Source of the DNA: Bryobacteraceae bacterium
GTDB taxonomy: Bacteria > Acidobacteriota > Terriglobia > Bryobacterales > Bryobacteraceae
Direction: 5' to 3'
DNA: 44,403 bases
Assembly: GCA_025055455.1 (NCBI GenBank)
Contig: JANWXD010000030.1
Coordinates: 1 to 44,403 of the forward strand
In this document: one piece after another, positions 17,387 through 25,857 of the stretch
Layout: every line of letters starts with the position of its first letter
How positions within the stretch are numbered: the stretch's first letter is position 1
Position numbers and translations under genes: made by a program
Notes under the pieces: model-generated
What the model was told of the DNA's origin: nothing
Databases searched by the model: none
What the model saw: only the letters and a program-made list of their open reading frames with translations

Positions 17387-18856
17387 TTACCTCGCCAGCG
17401 AAGTCTGAGCGAAGCCCAGGAACGGCTCGGGATAAATGCCGATGCCCAGCGTCAGCACGCCTGTCACTACCAGCGCCAGCCGCAACCCGAAGCTCGTCGT
17501 CAGCGGACCTGTGTCCGCCAGCGGCGCAAGGAACATACTGCGCACGATCCGGAAGTAGTAGTAAATCGCCACCGCTACGTACAACGTTCCGATCACCGCC
17601 AGCACGTAGTGTCGCGTCTCGATCAGCGCCAGGAAAATGTAGTACTTGGCGATGAAACCCGCCGTGGGCGGGATCCCGGCCAGCGACAGCAGGAAGATCA
17701 GCATGAGGATCGCATAGCCGGGGCTCTTGTACACCAAACCCGCCAGGTCGTCCAGGTCCTCGCCCAATAGATCCTTGCGCCGCAGCGCCACCACCACCAA
17801 AAAGGCGCCGAGATTCATGAACGTGTACACGAGAATGTACACGAGCACGCCCTTGATGCCGGTCTCGTTACCCGCGATGAGGCCCAGCAGGATGTAGCCT
17901 GCATGCGAGATGGAACTGTAGGCCAGCAGGCGCTTGATGTTGGTCTGCGTCACCGCCGCCAGATTGCCCACCGTCATGGTCGCCACCGCCACGGCCGCCA
18001 GCAGGGGCTCCCACACCTCCCGCGCCGCACCCAGCGGCATCAAAAAGACGCGCAGCAGCAGGGCGAACGAGGCCGCCTTGGAGCCGACCGAAAGGTACGC
18101 CGTCACCGTGGTCGGCGCGCCTTCATACGCATCCGGCGCCCACATGTGGAACGGCACCGCCGAGATCTTGAACAGCAGTCCCACCGCCGTCGTCGCCAGC
18201 GCCAGGAACACCACCGGATCCCACGGCTCCCGCGACGCCAGGGCATCGGCCACCGCCCGCAGCTTGGTCGAGCCCGCCAGCCCGTACAGCACCGAGAAGC
18301 CGTAGACCAAAAAGCCGCTCGAAAACGCCCCCAGCAGCAGGTACTTCAACGCCGCTTCGTTGGAGCGCCGATCTTCCCGCAGGAACCCCACCAAAATGTA
18401 GAAGCACAGGGCCATCAGCTCCAGCCCGATGAACAGCGTGATCAGGTCGGTCCCCGTCGCCAGGAAAAACATCCCGCAGTTGGCGAGCAGAATCAGCCCA
18501 TAGTACTCGCCGTGGTGCTCCCCTTCCACCTCCAGATAACGGTAGGAGATCAGCGTCACGATGAGCGACGCCGCCAGAAAGATCCAGTTGAAGAAGATCG
18601 CAAAGCCGTCTACGGTGAGGGTGCCTCCGAAGGCCGTCAGCTCCTCGATCCCCTGCGAAGCCAGAAAATTCTGCTGACGCCAAACTCCCGCCCCCGCAAA
18701 GGCCAGCCCCAGCAGGACGAACAGCAGCAGCCACTTGCGCTGCCGCGGGTGGGGGAACACGAGAACCTCGAACAGCAGCACGGCGCAGCCGAATAGGGCC
18801 AGCATCAGCGCCGGCACCAGCACGAAGTGATCCGTCGTCGTGTAGTACTGGCTCAT
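17387..18856 (-). CDS. nuoN: NADH-quinone oxidoreductase subunit N
   Basis: One of the three antiporter-like proton-pumping subunits of complex I. The 489-residue polytopic protein has the conserved LFIGLELMALCFYILVGF helix with its key glutamate, LLFKISAVPFHMWAPDAYEG in the discontinuous helix region with its lysine, and RLLAYSSISHAGYILLG. It overlaps nuoM by four bases (ATGA). Confidence 0.97.
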   Translation of the reverse strand: MSQYYTTTDHFVLVPALMLALFGCAVLLFEVLVFPHPRQRKWLLLFVLLGLAFAGAGVWRQQNFLASQGIEELTAFGGTLTVDGFAIFFNWIFLAASLIVTLISYRYLEVEGEHHGEYYGLILLANCGMFFLATGTDLITLFIGLELMALCFYILVGFLREDRRSNEAALKYLLLGAFSSGFLVYGFSVLYGLAGSTKLRAVADALASREPWDPVVFLALATTAVGLLFKISAVPFHMWAPDAYEGAPTTVTAYLSVGSKAASFALLLRVFLMPLGAAREVWEPLLAAVAVATMTVGNLAAVTQTNIKRLLAYSSISHAGYILLGLIAGNETGIKGVLVYILVYTFMNLGAFLVVVALRRKDLLGEDLDDLAGLVYKSPGYAILMLIFLLSLAGIPPTAGFIAKYYIFLALIETRHYVLAVIGTLYVAVAIYYYFRIVRSMFLAPLADTGPLTTSFGLRLALVVTGVLTLGIGIYPEPFLGFAQTSLAR

Positions 18857-20409
18857 CGCGCCCCTCGCACGGCCGGCGCAACCGGCGCCTCAGCGTGCGC
18901 CGTCACGGCCTGCTGAAGGTAACCGGGCCGCACCCGCTCGACGAGCTGCGCCACCGGTTTCTCCAGGACTTCGAAGTACGGTTTGGGATACACCCCGATC
19001 CACACCGCCCAGGCGATCAACGGCGCAAACACCGCGAGCTCCCGCAGGTTCAGGTCCGGCAGCCCGAGGTTCTTCGGGTTGGTCACCTGCCCGAGCATCG
19101 TGCGCTGGTACAGCCACAGCAGATAGGCCGCGCCCAGCACGACCCCCGTCACGGCCAGCGCGGCCCACCAGCGGTTGGCTTCGAACGCCCCTTGCAAGAT
19201 CGTGAACTCACCCACGAAACCGTTCAGCAGCGGCAGGCCGGCCGAGCTCAGCATGGCGAAGGCGAACACCGTGGCAAAGACCGGCATCACGTGCGCCAGC
19301 CCGCCGTATTCCCCGATTTCGCGCGTGTGCCGCCGTTCGTAAATCGCTCCGACGAGCAAAAACAGCATGCCCGTCGAGATGCCGTGATTGATCTGCTGAA
19401 TCACGCTGCCCGCGATCCCGTTGGGATTGAGCGCAAAGATCCCGAGCGTGCAGAAGCCCAGGTGGCTCACCGACGAATACGCCACCAGCTTCTTCCAGTC
19501 CTGCTGCATCAGGCACACCAGCGCGCCGTAGATGATCGCCACGATCGAAAGCCCCACCAGCGCCTGCACGATCAGCGGGTCAATCGAGGCCTTGGGCAGC
19601 AGCGGCAGCGAGAACCGCAGGAAGCCGTAGGTGCCCATCTTGAGCAAAATGCTCGCCAGCACCACCGAGCCCGCCGTCGGCGCCTCGGTATGCGCGTCCG
19701 GCAGCCAGGTGTGGAACGGAAACATCGGCACCTTGATGGCGAACCCGATGAAGAACGCCCAGAACACCCACTGCTGGAGCCCCAGCGGCAGATCCAACTT
19801 CATGAGCTCGGAAATCTCGAAGGTGTAGTAGCCGAACTGCCGGTGATGCTGGAAATACAGCGTCAGGATGCCCAGCAGCATCAGCACGCTGCCGGCGAGC
19901 GTGTACAGGAAGAACTTCACCGCCGCGTACAGCTTCCTCGGCCCGCCCCAGACGCCGATGATGAAGTACATCGGCACCAGCACCACTTCCCAGAACACGT
20001 AGAACAGGAAGAAGTCCAGGGCCACGAACACGCCGATCATGCCGGTCTGCTGGAGCAGGAACATGGCGTAGTAGGCCTTGACGTGTTCGGTGATCGCGCT
20101 CCAGGAGGAGAGGATCGCCAGGAAGCCCACCAGCGTCGTCAGCAGCACCAGCAGCAGGCTGATGCCGTCGATGCCGATGTAGTATTTCACTCCCAGGCTC
20201 GGGATCCAGTCCGCTTTCTCGACGAACTGAAAGCCCGGCTGGTTCTTGTCAAAGCGGGTCGCCAGCGGGATGGACACCAGAAATCCGGCGAGCGCCGTCA
20301 GATTCGCCCAGGCCCGGATCAGGTTCTTGTTCTCCGACGGCAGGAACAACAGCACGATGAGGCCGGCCAGCGGGGTGAATAGGACAATGCTCAACAGGTG
20401 CTCGCTCAT
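18853..20409 (-). CDS. nuoM: NADH-quinone oxidoreductase subunit M
   Basis: Antiporter-like proton-pumping subunit, 518 residues with about 14 membrane spans. Diagnostic segments are YVFWEVVLVPMYFIIGVWGG (essential Glu on TM5), KVPMFPFHTWLPDAHTEAPT and KLVAYSSVSHLGFCTLGIFA with the conserved lysines, and the NuoM-type loop YYIGIDGISLLLVLLTTL. A short Ala/Pro-rich tail follows the last helix. Four bases separate it from nuoL. Confidence 0.97.
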   Translation of the reverse strand: MSEHLLSIVLFTPLAGLIVLLFLPSENKNLIRAWANLTALAGFLVSIPLATRFDKNQPGFQFVEKADWIPSLGVKYYIGIDGISLLLVLLTTLVGFLAILSSWSAITEHVKAYYAMFLLQQTGMIGVFVALDFFLFYVFWEVVLVPMYFIIGVWGGPRKLYAAVKFFLYTLAGSVLMLLGILTLYFQHHRQFGYYTFEISELMKLDLPLGLQQWVFWAFFIGFAIKVPMFPFHTWLPDAHTEAPTAGSVVLASILLKMGTYGFLRFSLPLLPKASIDPLIVQALVGLSIVAIIYGALVCLMQQDWKKLVAYSSVSHLGFCTLGIFALNPNGIAGSVIQQINHGISTGMLFLLVGAIYERRHTREIGEYGGLAHVMPVFATVFAFAMLSSAGLPLLNGFVGEFTILQGAFEANRWWAALAVTGVVLGAAYLLWLYQRTMLGQVTNPKNLGLPDLNLRELAVFAPLIAWAVWIGVYPKPYFEVLEKPVAQLVERVRPGYLQQAVTAHAEAPVAPAVRGAR

Positions 20410-20413
20410 CGCC

Positions 20414-22567
20414 TCACCGCATCCAGTAGTAGCCGAAAATCACCAGCACGCCCAGCACGAAGATCAGGGCGTAGGCCTGCACATAGCCAGTTTGCAGCAG
20501 CCGCACCGGATAGGAAACGACTTTCACCGCGAACGACACCAGGCGCACCGCCCCGTCCACGATCCAGGTGTCCCACCAGATCGAAAGCTGCGACGTGAAG
20601 CGCGCCAGCCATCCCGTGCCGTTGACGCCTCCGTCCACCACGCGGGCGTCGAACTCGCTCAGGGCTGTGCCGCCGCCTTTGGCCAAGCCGTCCACGAACA
20701 CCGCCCCGTAGACCTCGTCCACGTACCATTTGTTGAGCAGCGTGTTGTAGAGGCCCGGGGCGGACTGGGCCAGGCGCTCCGGCAGCTCCGGGCGCCGCAA
20801 GTAAAACACGCGCGCCACCCAAATGCCGCCCAGCGCCACTGCCACCGACAGCCCCATCAGCAACCATTCCGTCGCGGCGTCGTGGTGCCCGGCGTCGGCC
20901 CCGTGCGCCGCCGCCCGGAGCATGACCGGCTCCAGCCAGTGCTCGAACGACCGGAAGGCGTCCGGAAACGCCGTCCACAGCTTCGGCACGCCGATCCAGC
21001 CCGCCAGCACGCTGCCCGCCGCCAGCACCGCCAGCGGAACCGTCATCACCGGCGGCGACTCGTGAGCGTGCGCCAGCGTGTGCGCGTCCATCCGGGGCTT
21101 GCCGTGGAAGGTAAGAAACATCAACCGGAACATGTAGAAGGCGGTCATCCCCGCCGTGATCAGCCCCACGACGAACAGCGCCGTGGAACCCTGCGGCGAA
21201 CTGTAAACCTGCCACAAGATCTCGTCCTTCGAGAAAAAGCCCGCCAGACCTGGAATCCCGGCGATGGCCAGCGAGCCCGCCAGCATCGTCCAGTAGGTCG
21301 TCGGCAGCTTCTCTTTCAGCCCACCCATCCGCCGCATGTCCTGCTCGCCCCCGAGCGCGTGAATCACCGAGCCGGCGCCCAGAAACAGCAGTGCCTTGAA
21401 AAATGCGTGGGTGTACAAGTGAAAGATCGCTACCCAGTACGCCCCCACGCCGCAGGCCAGGAACATGTAACCAAGCTGGCTCACGGTCGAGTACGCCAGC
21501 ACCCGCTTGATGTCGTTCTGCACGAGCGCAATCGACGCCGCCAGAATCGCCGTGAAGGCTCCGATCACCGCCACGATGTCCGACGTCGCCGGTGCGAGGC
21601 TGAACAGCGCATTGGAACGCGCCACCATGTACACGCCGGCCGTCACCATCGTGGCCGCGTGGATCAGCGCCGACACCGGCGTCGGCCCCTCCATGGCGTC
21701 CGGCAGCCACACGTACAGCGGAAACTGCGCGGACTTGCCCGTGGCGCCCACGAACAGCAGCAGCGCCATCACGCTCAGCACACCCCAGGACGCCTCCGGC
21801 GCATACCCCGGCCCGGCGAGTGCGCGATTGACATCGGCAAACCGCACCGTTCCGAAGACGTGGAACATCATGAGCATTCCCAAAATGAACCCTGCGTCGC
21901 CGATGCGGTTCACGATGAAGGCCTTGTTGGCTGCGTCGCTGGCCGACTTCTTGTGGAAATAAAATCCGATCAGCAAGTAACTGCACAAGCCCACGCCCTC
22001 CCAGCCCACGAACAGCAGTGCATAGTTGTTCGCCAGCACCAGCATGAGCATGAAGAACACGAACAGGTTCATGTAGCCGAAGAAGCGGTAGTAGCCCCCC
22101 TCGTGGCCCATGTAGCCGATCGAGTAGACGTGGATGAGAAAGCCGACCCCGGTCACCACCAGGATCATCACCGCGCTCAGCGGGTCGAGCAGAAACCCCC
22201 AGTCGGCGCTGAAACGCGCCAGACTCCCCGTGGCGGTCTGGAAGGGCAGTCCGGCGATCCAGGTGTAAAGAATGAGCTGGTGTGTCTTCTCCGGCAGCCG
22301 CGCCAGCTCGGCCACGGCGCCGATCGAGAAAATCAGCGACAAAAGCACCGTGCCCGGACAGAGCAGGCTGATCAGCTTCTTCCCCGGTCCCGCGTGCGAG
22401 TGCCCCGCATGGCCGAGGCCGTGCATACCCGGCGCCGGCCCGACGCCGGGCGCCAGCGCCACCGCCGACGGCTGCTGTGGATCCAGCTTGCGCCCCAGAA
22501 AGAGCATGATCGCCGCGCCGGCCAGAGGAAACAGGGGGATCAGCCAGATCAGGTCCAAAAACGTCAT
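20414..22567 (-). CDS. nuoL: NADH-quinone oxidoreductase subunit L
   Basis: Distal antiporter-like subunit with the long lateral helix, 717 residues. Signatures include VGWEGVGLCSYLLIGFYF, GKSAQFPLYVWLPDAMEGPT, VSALIHAATMVTAGVYMVAR and KRVLAYSTVSQLGYMFLACG. It is longer than the common 610-650 residues. Part of the excess is a histidine-rich loop near residues 48-64 (HGLGHAGHSHAG) and a second His-containing loop near 545. These loops are unusual but not in conserved helices. The following nuoM begins four bases after its stop. Confidence 0.97.
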   Translation of the reverse strand: MTFLDLIWLIPLFPLAGAAIMLFLGRKLDPQQPSAVALAPGVGPAPGMHGLGHAGHSHAGPGKKLISLLCPGTVLLSLIFSIGAVAELARLPEKTHQLILYTWIAGLPFQTATGSLARFSADWGFLLDPLSAVMILVVTGVGFLIHVYSIGYMGHEGGYYRFFGYMNLFVFFMLMLVLANNYALLFVGWEGVGLCSYLLIGFYFHKKSASDAANKAFIVNRIGDAGFILGMLMMFHVFGTVRFADVNRALAGPGYAPEASWGVLSVMALLLFVGATGKSAQFPLYVWLPDAMEGPTPVSALIHAATMVTAGVYMVARSNALFSLAPATSDIVAVIGAFTAILAASIALVQNDIKRVLAYSTVSQLGYMFLACGVGAYWVAIFHLYTHAFFKALLFLGAGSVIHALGGEQDMRRMGGLKEKLPTTYWTMLAGSLAIAGIPGLAGFFSKDEILWQVYSSPQGSTALFVVGLITAGMTAFYMFRLMFLTFHGKPRMDAHTLAHAHESPPVMTVPLAVLAAGSVLAGWIGVPKLWTAFPDAFRSFEHWLEPVMLRAAAHGADAGHHDAATEWLLMGLSVAVALGGIWVARVFYLRRPELPERLAQSAPGLYNTLLNKWYVDEVYGAVFVDGLAKGGGTALSEFDARVVDGGVNGTGWLARFTSQLSIWWDTWIVDGAVRLVSFAVKVVSYPVRLLQTGYVQAYALIFVLGVLVIFGYYWMR

Positions 22568-22619
22568 GGCGACCTCACCGGCGGCCTACCACCGTCGCAG
22601 GAAAAGACTCATCGCGCCC

Positions 22620-22931
22620 TCACCACTTCAGCAGCTCGATCTCGTCGGCCCAAACCGTCTCTTTGTTGCGGAACAGCGCGATCAGAATCCCCAGACCCAC
22701 TGCCGCCTCCGCCACGGCTACGGCAATCACGAAGATGGCGAAGATCTGGCCGGTCACATCGCCGAAGTAGCGCGAGAAGGCGATCAGGTTGATGTTGACC
22801 GCGTTCAGAATGAGCTCGATGGACATCAAGATGATGACCACATTGCGGCGCGTCAGCACGCCGATTGTTCCCACCAGCAAAAGCGCCGCGCTCAATAACA
22901 GGTAGTGAACCGTCGTGATGGGGTGCAACAT
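22620..22931 (-). CDS. nuoK: NADH-quinone oxidoreductase subunit K
   Basis: Small three-helix proton-channel subunit (MnhC-like), 103 residues, the standard size. It carries the two conserved membrane glutamates in [20 protein letters not shown] and [20 protein letters not shown]. It lies between nuoJ and nuoL as in nearly all nuo operons. Confidence 0.97.
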   Translation of the reverse strand: MLHPITTVHYLLLSAALLLVGTIGVLTRRNVVIILMSIELILNAVNINLIAFSRYFGDVTGQIFAIFVIAVAVAEAAVGLGILIALFRNKETVWADEIELLKW

Positions 22932-22993
22932 CAGGCTCGAACTGCCCTCCCGTCGCCGTCCGCGTCAGCGGAGCTCACCTTCCCGCGAGCCAT

Positions 22994-23503
22994 TCACACC
23001 TTCCTTTTGGCCATGAGGACCGAGCCGACGATGGCCACCAGCAGTAGCACGCTGGCGATCTCGAACGGCAGCAGGTACTCGGAGAACAGCACGTCGGCGA
23101 TGCGCTCGGTGTTGCCCTCGAGAATCGGAGCGCCCTGGGGCGGCCGCGCCAGCCGGAAGGCGCCGGCGCCCTGCCGGAGAAAATACGCCACCAGGGCCCC
23201 CACCCCCGACACGCACGCCAGCGCCACCCACCACTGCTTGTTGAACTGGCGCATTTTGGCGGCTTCGTCCAGGTTGACCAGCATGATCACGAACAGAAAC
23301 AATACCATGATGCCGCCGACGTAGAGCACGATCTGGACGGCAAAGAGAAACTCCGCCCCTTGCAGAAGGTACAGGCCCGCTGCGCCCGCCAGCGACACGA
23401 TCAGCCACATGGCGCTGTGCACAGCGTTGCGGCGCGTCACGGTCAAGATTCCCCCGCCCAGCGTCAGCAACGCAAACGCATAGAAAAAGAATGTGTCGAG
23501 CAT
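22994..23503 (-). CDS. nuoJ: NADH-quinone oxidoreductase subunit J
   Basis: Five-helix membrane subunit carrying the conserved pi-bulge helix that couples quinone chemistry to pumping. The 169 residues include TRRNAVHSAMWLIVSLAG, AEFLFAVQIVLYVGGIMVLF and LFVIMLVNLDE, all typical of NuoJ. The gaps on each side (62 and 68 bases) are wider than elsewhere in the operon, and the one toward nuoI holds a heptad repeat. Confidence 0.96.
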   Translation of the reverse strand: MLDTFFFYAFALLTLGGGILTVTRRNAVHSAMWLIVSLAGAAGLYLLQGAEFLFAVQIVLYVGGIMVLFLFVIMLVNLDEAAKMRQFNKQWWVALACVSGVGALVAYFLRQGAGAFRLARPPQGAPILEGNTERIADVLFSEYLLPFEIASVLLLVAIVGSVLMAKRKV

Positions 23504-23542
23504 GGATCACCATCCGCTGTCGGCACTCAACGGCGCGCCGCC

Positions 23543-23570
23543 GAAAGCTGGCCGCTGAGCGCTGACGGCT
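23543..23570. repeat. Four tandem heptads GNNNGCT
   Basis: Four consecutive 7-base units each begin with G and end with GCT, filling 28 bases of the nuoJ-nuoI gap and ending two bases before the nuoI stop codon. Seven-base periodic repeats with a fixed triplet occur in intergenic spacers of several GC-rich bacteria; their role is unknown. With only four degenerate units, chance is possible. Confidence 0.4.
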
Positions 23571-23571
23571 C

Positions 23572-24027
23572 TCAGAACTTGTAGCGCGTAGGCCTGGGGC
23601 CTTCTTCCAGCATCTGGCGGTCCCAGATGGCCCCTTCCCGCGTGTAGAACGCCAGTTCGAAATCCTGTGTCAGCTCGAGCGCGTCCACCGGACAGGCGTC
23701 TTCGCACAGCCCGCAGAACATGCACCGGGACGTGTCGTACGTGAAATTCGTCAGCACCTTGCGCTTGGTCTGCTCGTCGCGCTCCCAGCTCACCACGATC
23801 AAGTTCTCCGGGCAGGCGAGCGCGCACAGGTTGCAGGCAATGCACAGGGTCTCGCCGGTCTCCGGATGGATGTTGAGCCGGGGCGCGCCGCGGTAGCGCT
23901 CGGCGACCTTCGGCCGCTGGGCGGGGTATTGTTCGGTGTAGATGTACTTGGGGTGCTGGCTACGGAAGGTGACCCAGAGACCTTTCAGGAGGTCCACCAG
24001 GAACACGGTTCTCAGAAACTGGCGCAT
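23572..24027 (-). CDS. nuoI: NADH-quinone oxidoreductase subunit I
   Basis: Ferredoxin-like subunit carrying clusters N6a and N6b, which pass electrons to NuoB. Two 4Fe-4S motifs are intact: CIACNLCALACP (Cys62, 65, 68, 72) and CMFCGLCEDACP (Cys102, 105, 108, 112). The start at 24027 (MRQFLRTVFLVD) is fixed by a strong AAGGAGGT ribosome-binding site a few bases upstream; the frame extends 19 codons further into nuoD without conserved sequence. 151 residues is a normal bacterial length. The gene starts 25 bases after the nuoD stop. Confidence 0.96.
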   Translation of the reverse strand: MRQFLRTVFLVDLLKGLWVTFRSQHPKYIYTEQYPAQRPKVAERYRGAPRLNIHPETGETLCIACNLCALACPENLIVVSWERDEQTKRKVLTNFTYDTSRCMFCGLCEDACPVDALELTQDFELAFYTREGAIWDRQMLEEGPRPTRYKF

Positions 24028-24052
24028 GCACCTCCTTTCCAGGCGGGCGGTC

Positions 24053-25165
24053 TCACCGGTCCACCTCGCCGAGCACGATATCAATTGTACCGATGATGGC
24101 CACCACGTCGGCCACCAGCGCGCCCCGCGCCATCAGGTCGAGCGCCTGTAAATTCACGAACGACGGCGGGCGCACCCGCACCCGGTAGGGCTGCGTCGAG
24201 CCGTCGCTGACCACATAATATCCCAGCTCGCCCTTGGGCGCCTCGATGGAAACGTAGACCTCGCCCACCGGCGGCTTCATCACCTTCGGGACCTTGGCCA
24301 TGATCGGCCCGTCGGGGATCCCGTCCACTGCTTGGCGGATGATGCGCACCGACTGCCGCATCTCTTGCATGCGCACGATGTAGCGGTCGTACGTGTCGCC
24401 GTTTTGCCGCGTCGGAATCTCGAAGTCGTATTTTTCGTAGCCGCTGTAGGGCTGCGCCTTCCGCAAGTCCCACTTCACGCCCGCCGCGCGCAGCAAGGGA
24501 CCCGTCACGCCAAAGGCCTTGCAGTCCTCCGCCCGCAAGATCCCTACGTTGACCAAGCGTGCCTTCCAGATCCGATTTTCCGTCAGCAGCTCCTCATATT
24601 CGTCGAACTTGGGCATCAGCAGGTCGCAGACACGCTTGACGTCCTTTTCGAAATCGTCGTAAATCTCGTACTGCAACCCGCCGATGCGGAAGGCGTGCGT
24701 GGTCAGACGCGCCCCGCAGTACTTCTCGAAAATGTTCAGGATTTCCTCGCGCTCACGGAAGGTGTAAAACACCGGCGTGATGGCGCCGATGTCGAGGGCG
24801 TGGGTGCCCAGCCACAGCAGGTGGCTGGCGATGCGGTTCAACTCGGTCAGGATCACGCGCACCGCCTGCGCCTTCGGCGGCGCCTCCACGTCCAGCAGCT
24901 TCTCCACCGCCAGGCAGTAGCCCAAGCCGTTGGAGACCGCCGCCACGTAGTCCATACGGTCCACGTAGGGCGCGAACATCTGGTAGGTGCGGTGCTCGGC
25001 GATCTTCTCCACACCCCGATGCAGGTAGCCGATGACGCATTCGGCGCCGATCACCTTTTCCCCGTCGAGCTTCAGGATCACGCGCAGCACGCCGTGGGTG
25101 GAGGGGTGCTGGGGCCCCATATTGAGCACCAGCTCGCTGGCGTCGAGAAAGGTCGTCTCCGGCAT
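24053..25165 (-). CDS. nuoD: NADH-quinone oxidoreductase subunit D
   Basis: 49-kDa-type subunit of the connecting module, which lines the quinone-binding site. The 370 residues include [20 protein letters not shown] (quinone-site histidine), [36 protein letters not shown] and [27 protein letters not shown] leads to the end of the protein, which is DIVLGEVDR. It is separate from nuoC (three-base gap) rather than fused to it. Confidence 0.97.
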   Translation of the reverse strand: MPETTFLDASELVLNMGPQHPSTHGVLRVILKLDGEKVIGAECVIGYLHRGVEKIAEHRTYQMFAPYVDRMDYVAAVSNGLGYCLAVEKLLDVEAPPKAQAVRVILTELNRIASHLLWLGTHALDIGAITPVFYTFREREEILNIFEKYCGARLTTHAFRIGGLQYEIYDDFEKDVKRVCDLLMPKFDEYEELLTENRIWKARLVNVGILRAEDCKAFGVTGPLLRAAGVKWDLRKAQPYSGYEKYDFEIPTRQNGDTYDRYIVRMQEMRQSVRIIRQAVDGIPDGPIMAKVPKVMKPPVGEVYVSIEAPKGELGYYVVSDGSTQPYRVRVRPPSFVNLQALDLMARGALVADVVAIIGTIDIVLGEVDR

Positions 25166-25168
25166 ACC

Positions 25169-25768
25169 CTATTGGCCGCTTTCGATTCCCAGGTTCTCCC
25201 TCACCCAGCGCTCGTCCTGCTGGATGATGCTGTAGTCTTTCCGCAGCGGGTGCCCCTGCCAGTCCTCCGGCAGCAGGATGCGGCGCATGTCCGGGTGCCC
25301 GGCGAATTCGATCCCGAACATGTCGAACACCTCCCGCTCCAGCCAGTTGGCGCCCGGATAAACCCGGGTGGCTGTGGCGGGCTTGTAGCCGTCTGGGATT
25401 CGCGTCTTGATGCGGATGCGATGGTTACGCGCGAAGCTGTAGACGATGTAGACCAGGTCGAAGCGCTCCGGCCGGTCCGGATAATCCACGGCCGTGACGT
25501 CCACCAGGTAATCGAAGGCCGCCTCGTTTCGGAGAAATTCGAGGATTGGGACGACCGCTTCGGGCTTCGCCACCAGGAACTCCTGGCCGCGGTAGGAGGC
25601 AAACTCGAGGATCGCTTCGCCGAAGCGTTCCTTAAGCCGCTGGGTGAGCTCGCTCTCCCACGGCACGGTGGCCATGGGCGGAGGCGGCGGGGGAGCTTTG
25701 GCCGCCCCGTGCCCGCCGGCAGCGGGCTTGGCTTGGGCCTTCTCCTGCGCCTTGTCCTCTTCGGCCAT
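25169..25768 (-). CDS. nuoC: NADH-quinone oxidoreductase subunit C
   Basis: 30-kDa-type connecting-module subunit, here 199 residues. The N-terminal 36 residues are a charged, Ala/Pro-rich extension ending in seven prolines. The conserved domain starts at about residue 37 ([13 protein letters not shown]). Family motifs are [38 protein letters not shown] and [15 protein letters not shown]. It is the first gene of the operon; the 89 bases to the pump gene upstream hold no nuoA or nuoB, only a possible -10-like TATGGT. Confidence 0.96.
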   Translation of the reverse strand: MAEEDKAQEKAQAKPAAGGHGAAKAPPPPPPMATVPWESELTQRLKERFGEAILEFASYRGQEFLVAKPEAVVPILEFLRNEAAFDYLVDVTAVDYPDRPERFDLVYIVYSFARNHRIRIKTRIPDGYKPATATRVYPGANWLEREVFDMFGIEFAGHPDMRRILLPEDWQGHPLRKDYSIIQQDERWVRENLGIESGQ

Positions 25769-25857
25769 AACCCGCCCGGAAGACCCCTCACTTTACCATA
25801 AAAGTCGCGGAGCTTGGCCCGTGTGCCTCGTTCTCTCCCTGCGCGCCCCAGCAGGAT

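Noticed and set aside
20246-22792. Very long + strand open frame (848 codons) antisense to nuoL, nuoM and nuoK
   Set aside because: His/Arg/Gln-rich translation with no domains, produced by third-position GC bias opposite well-conserved nuo genes.
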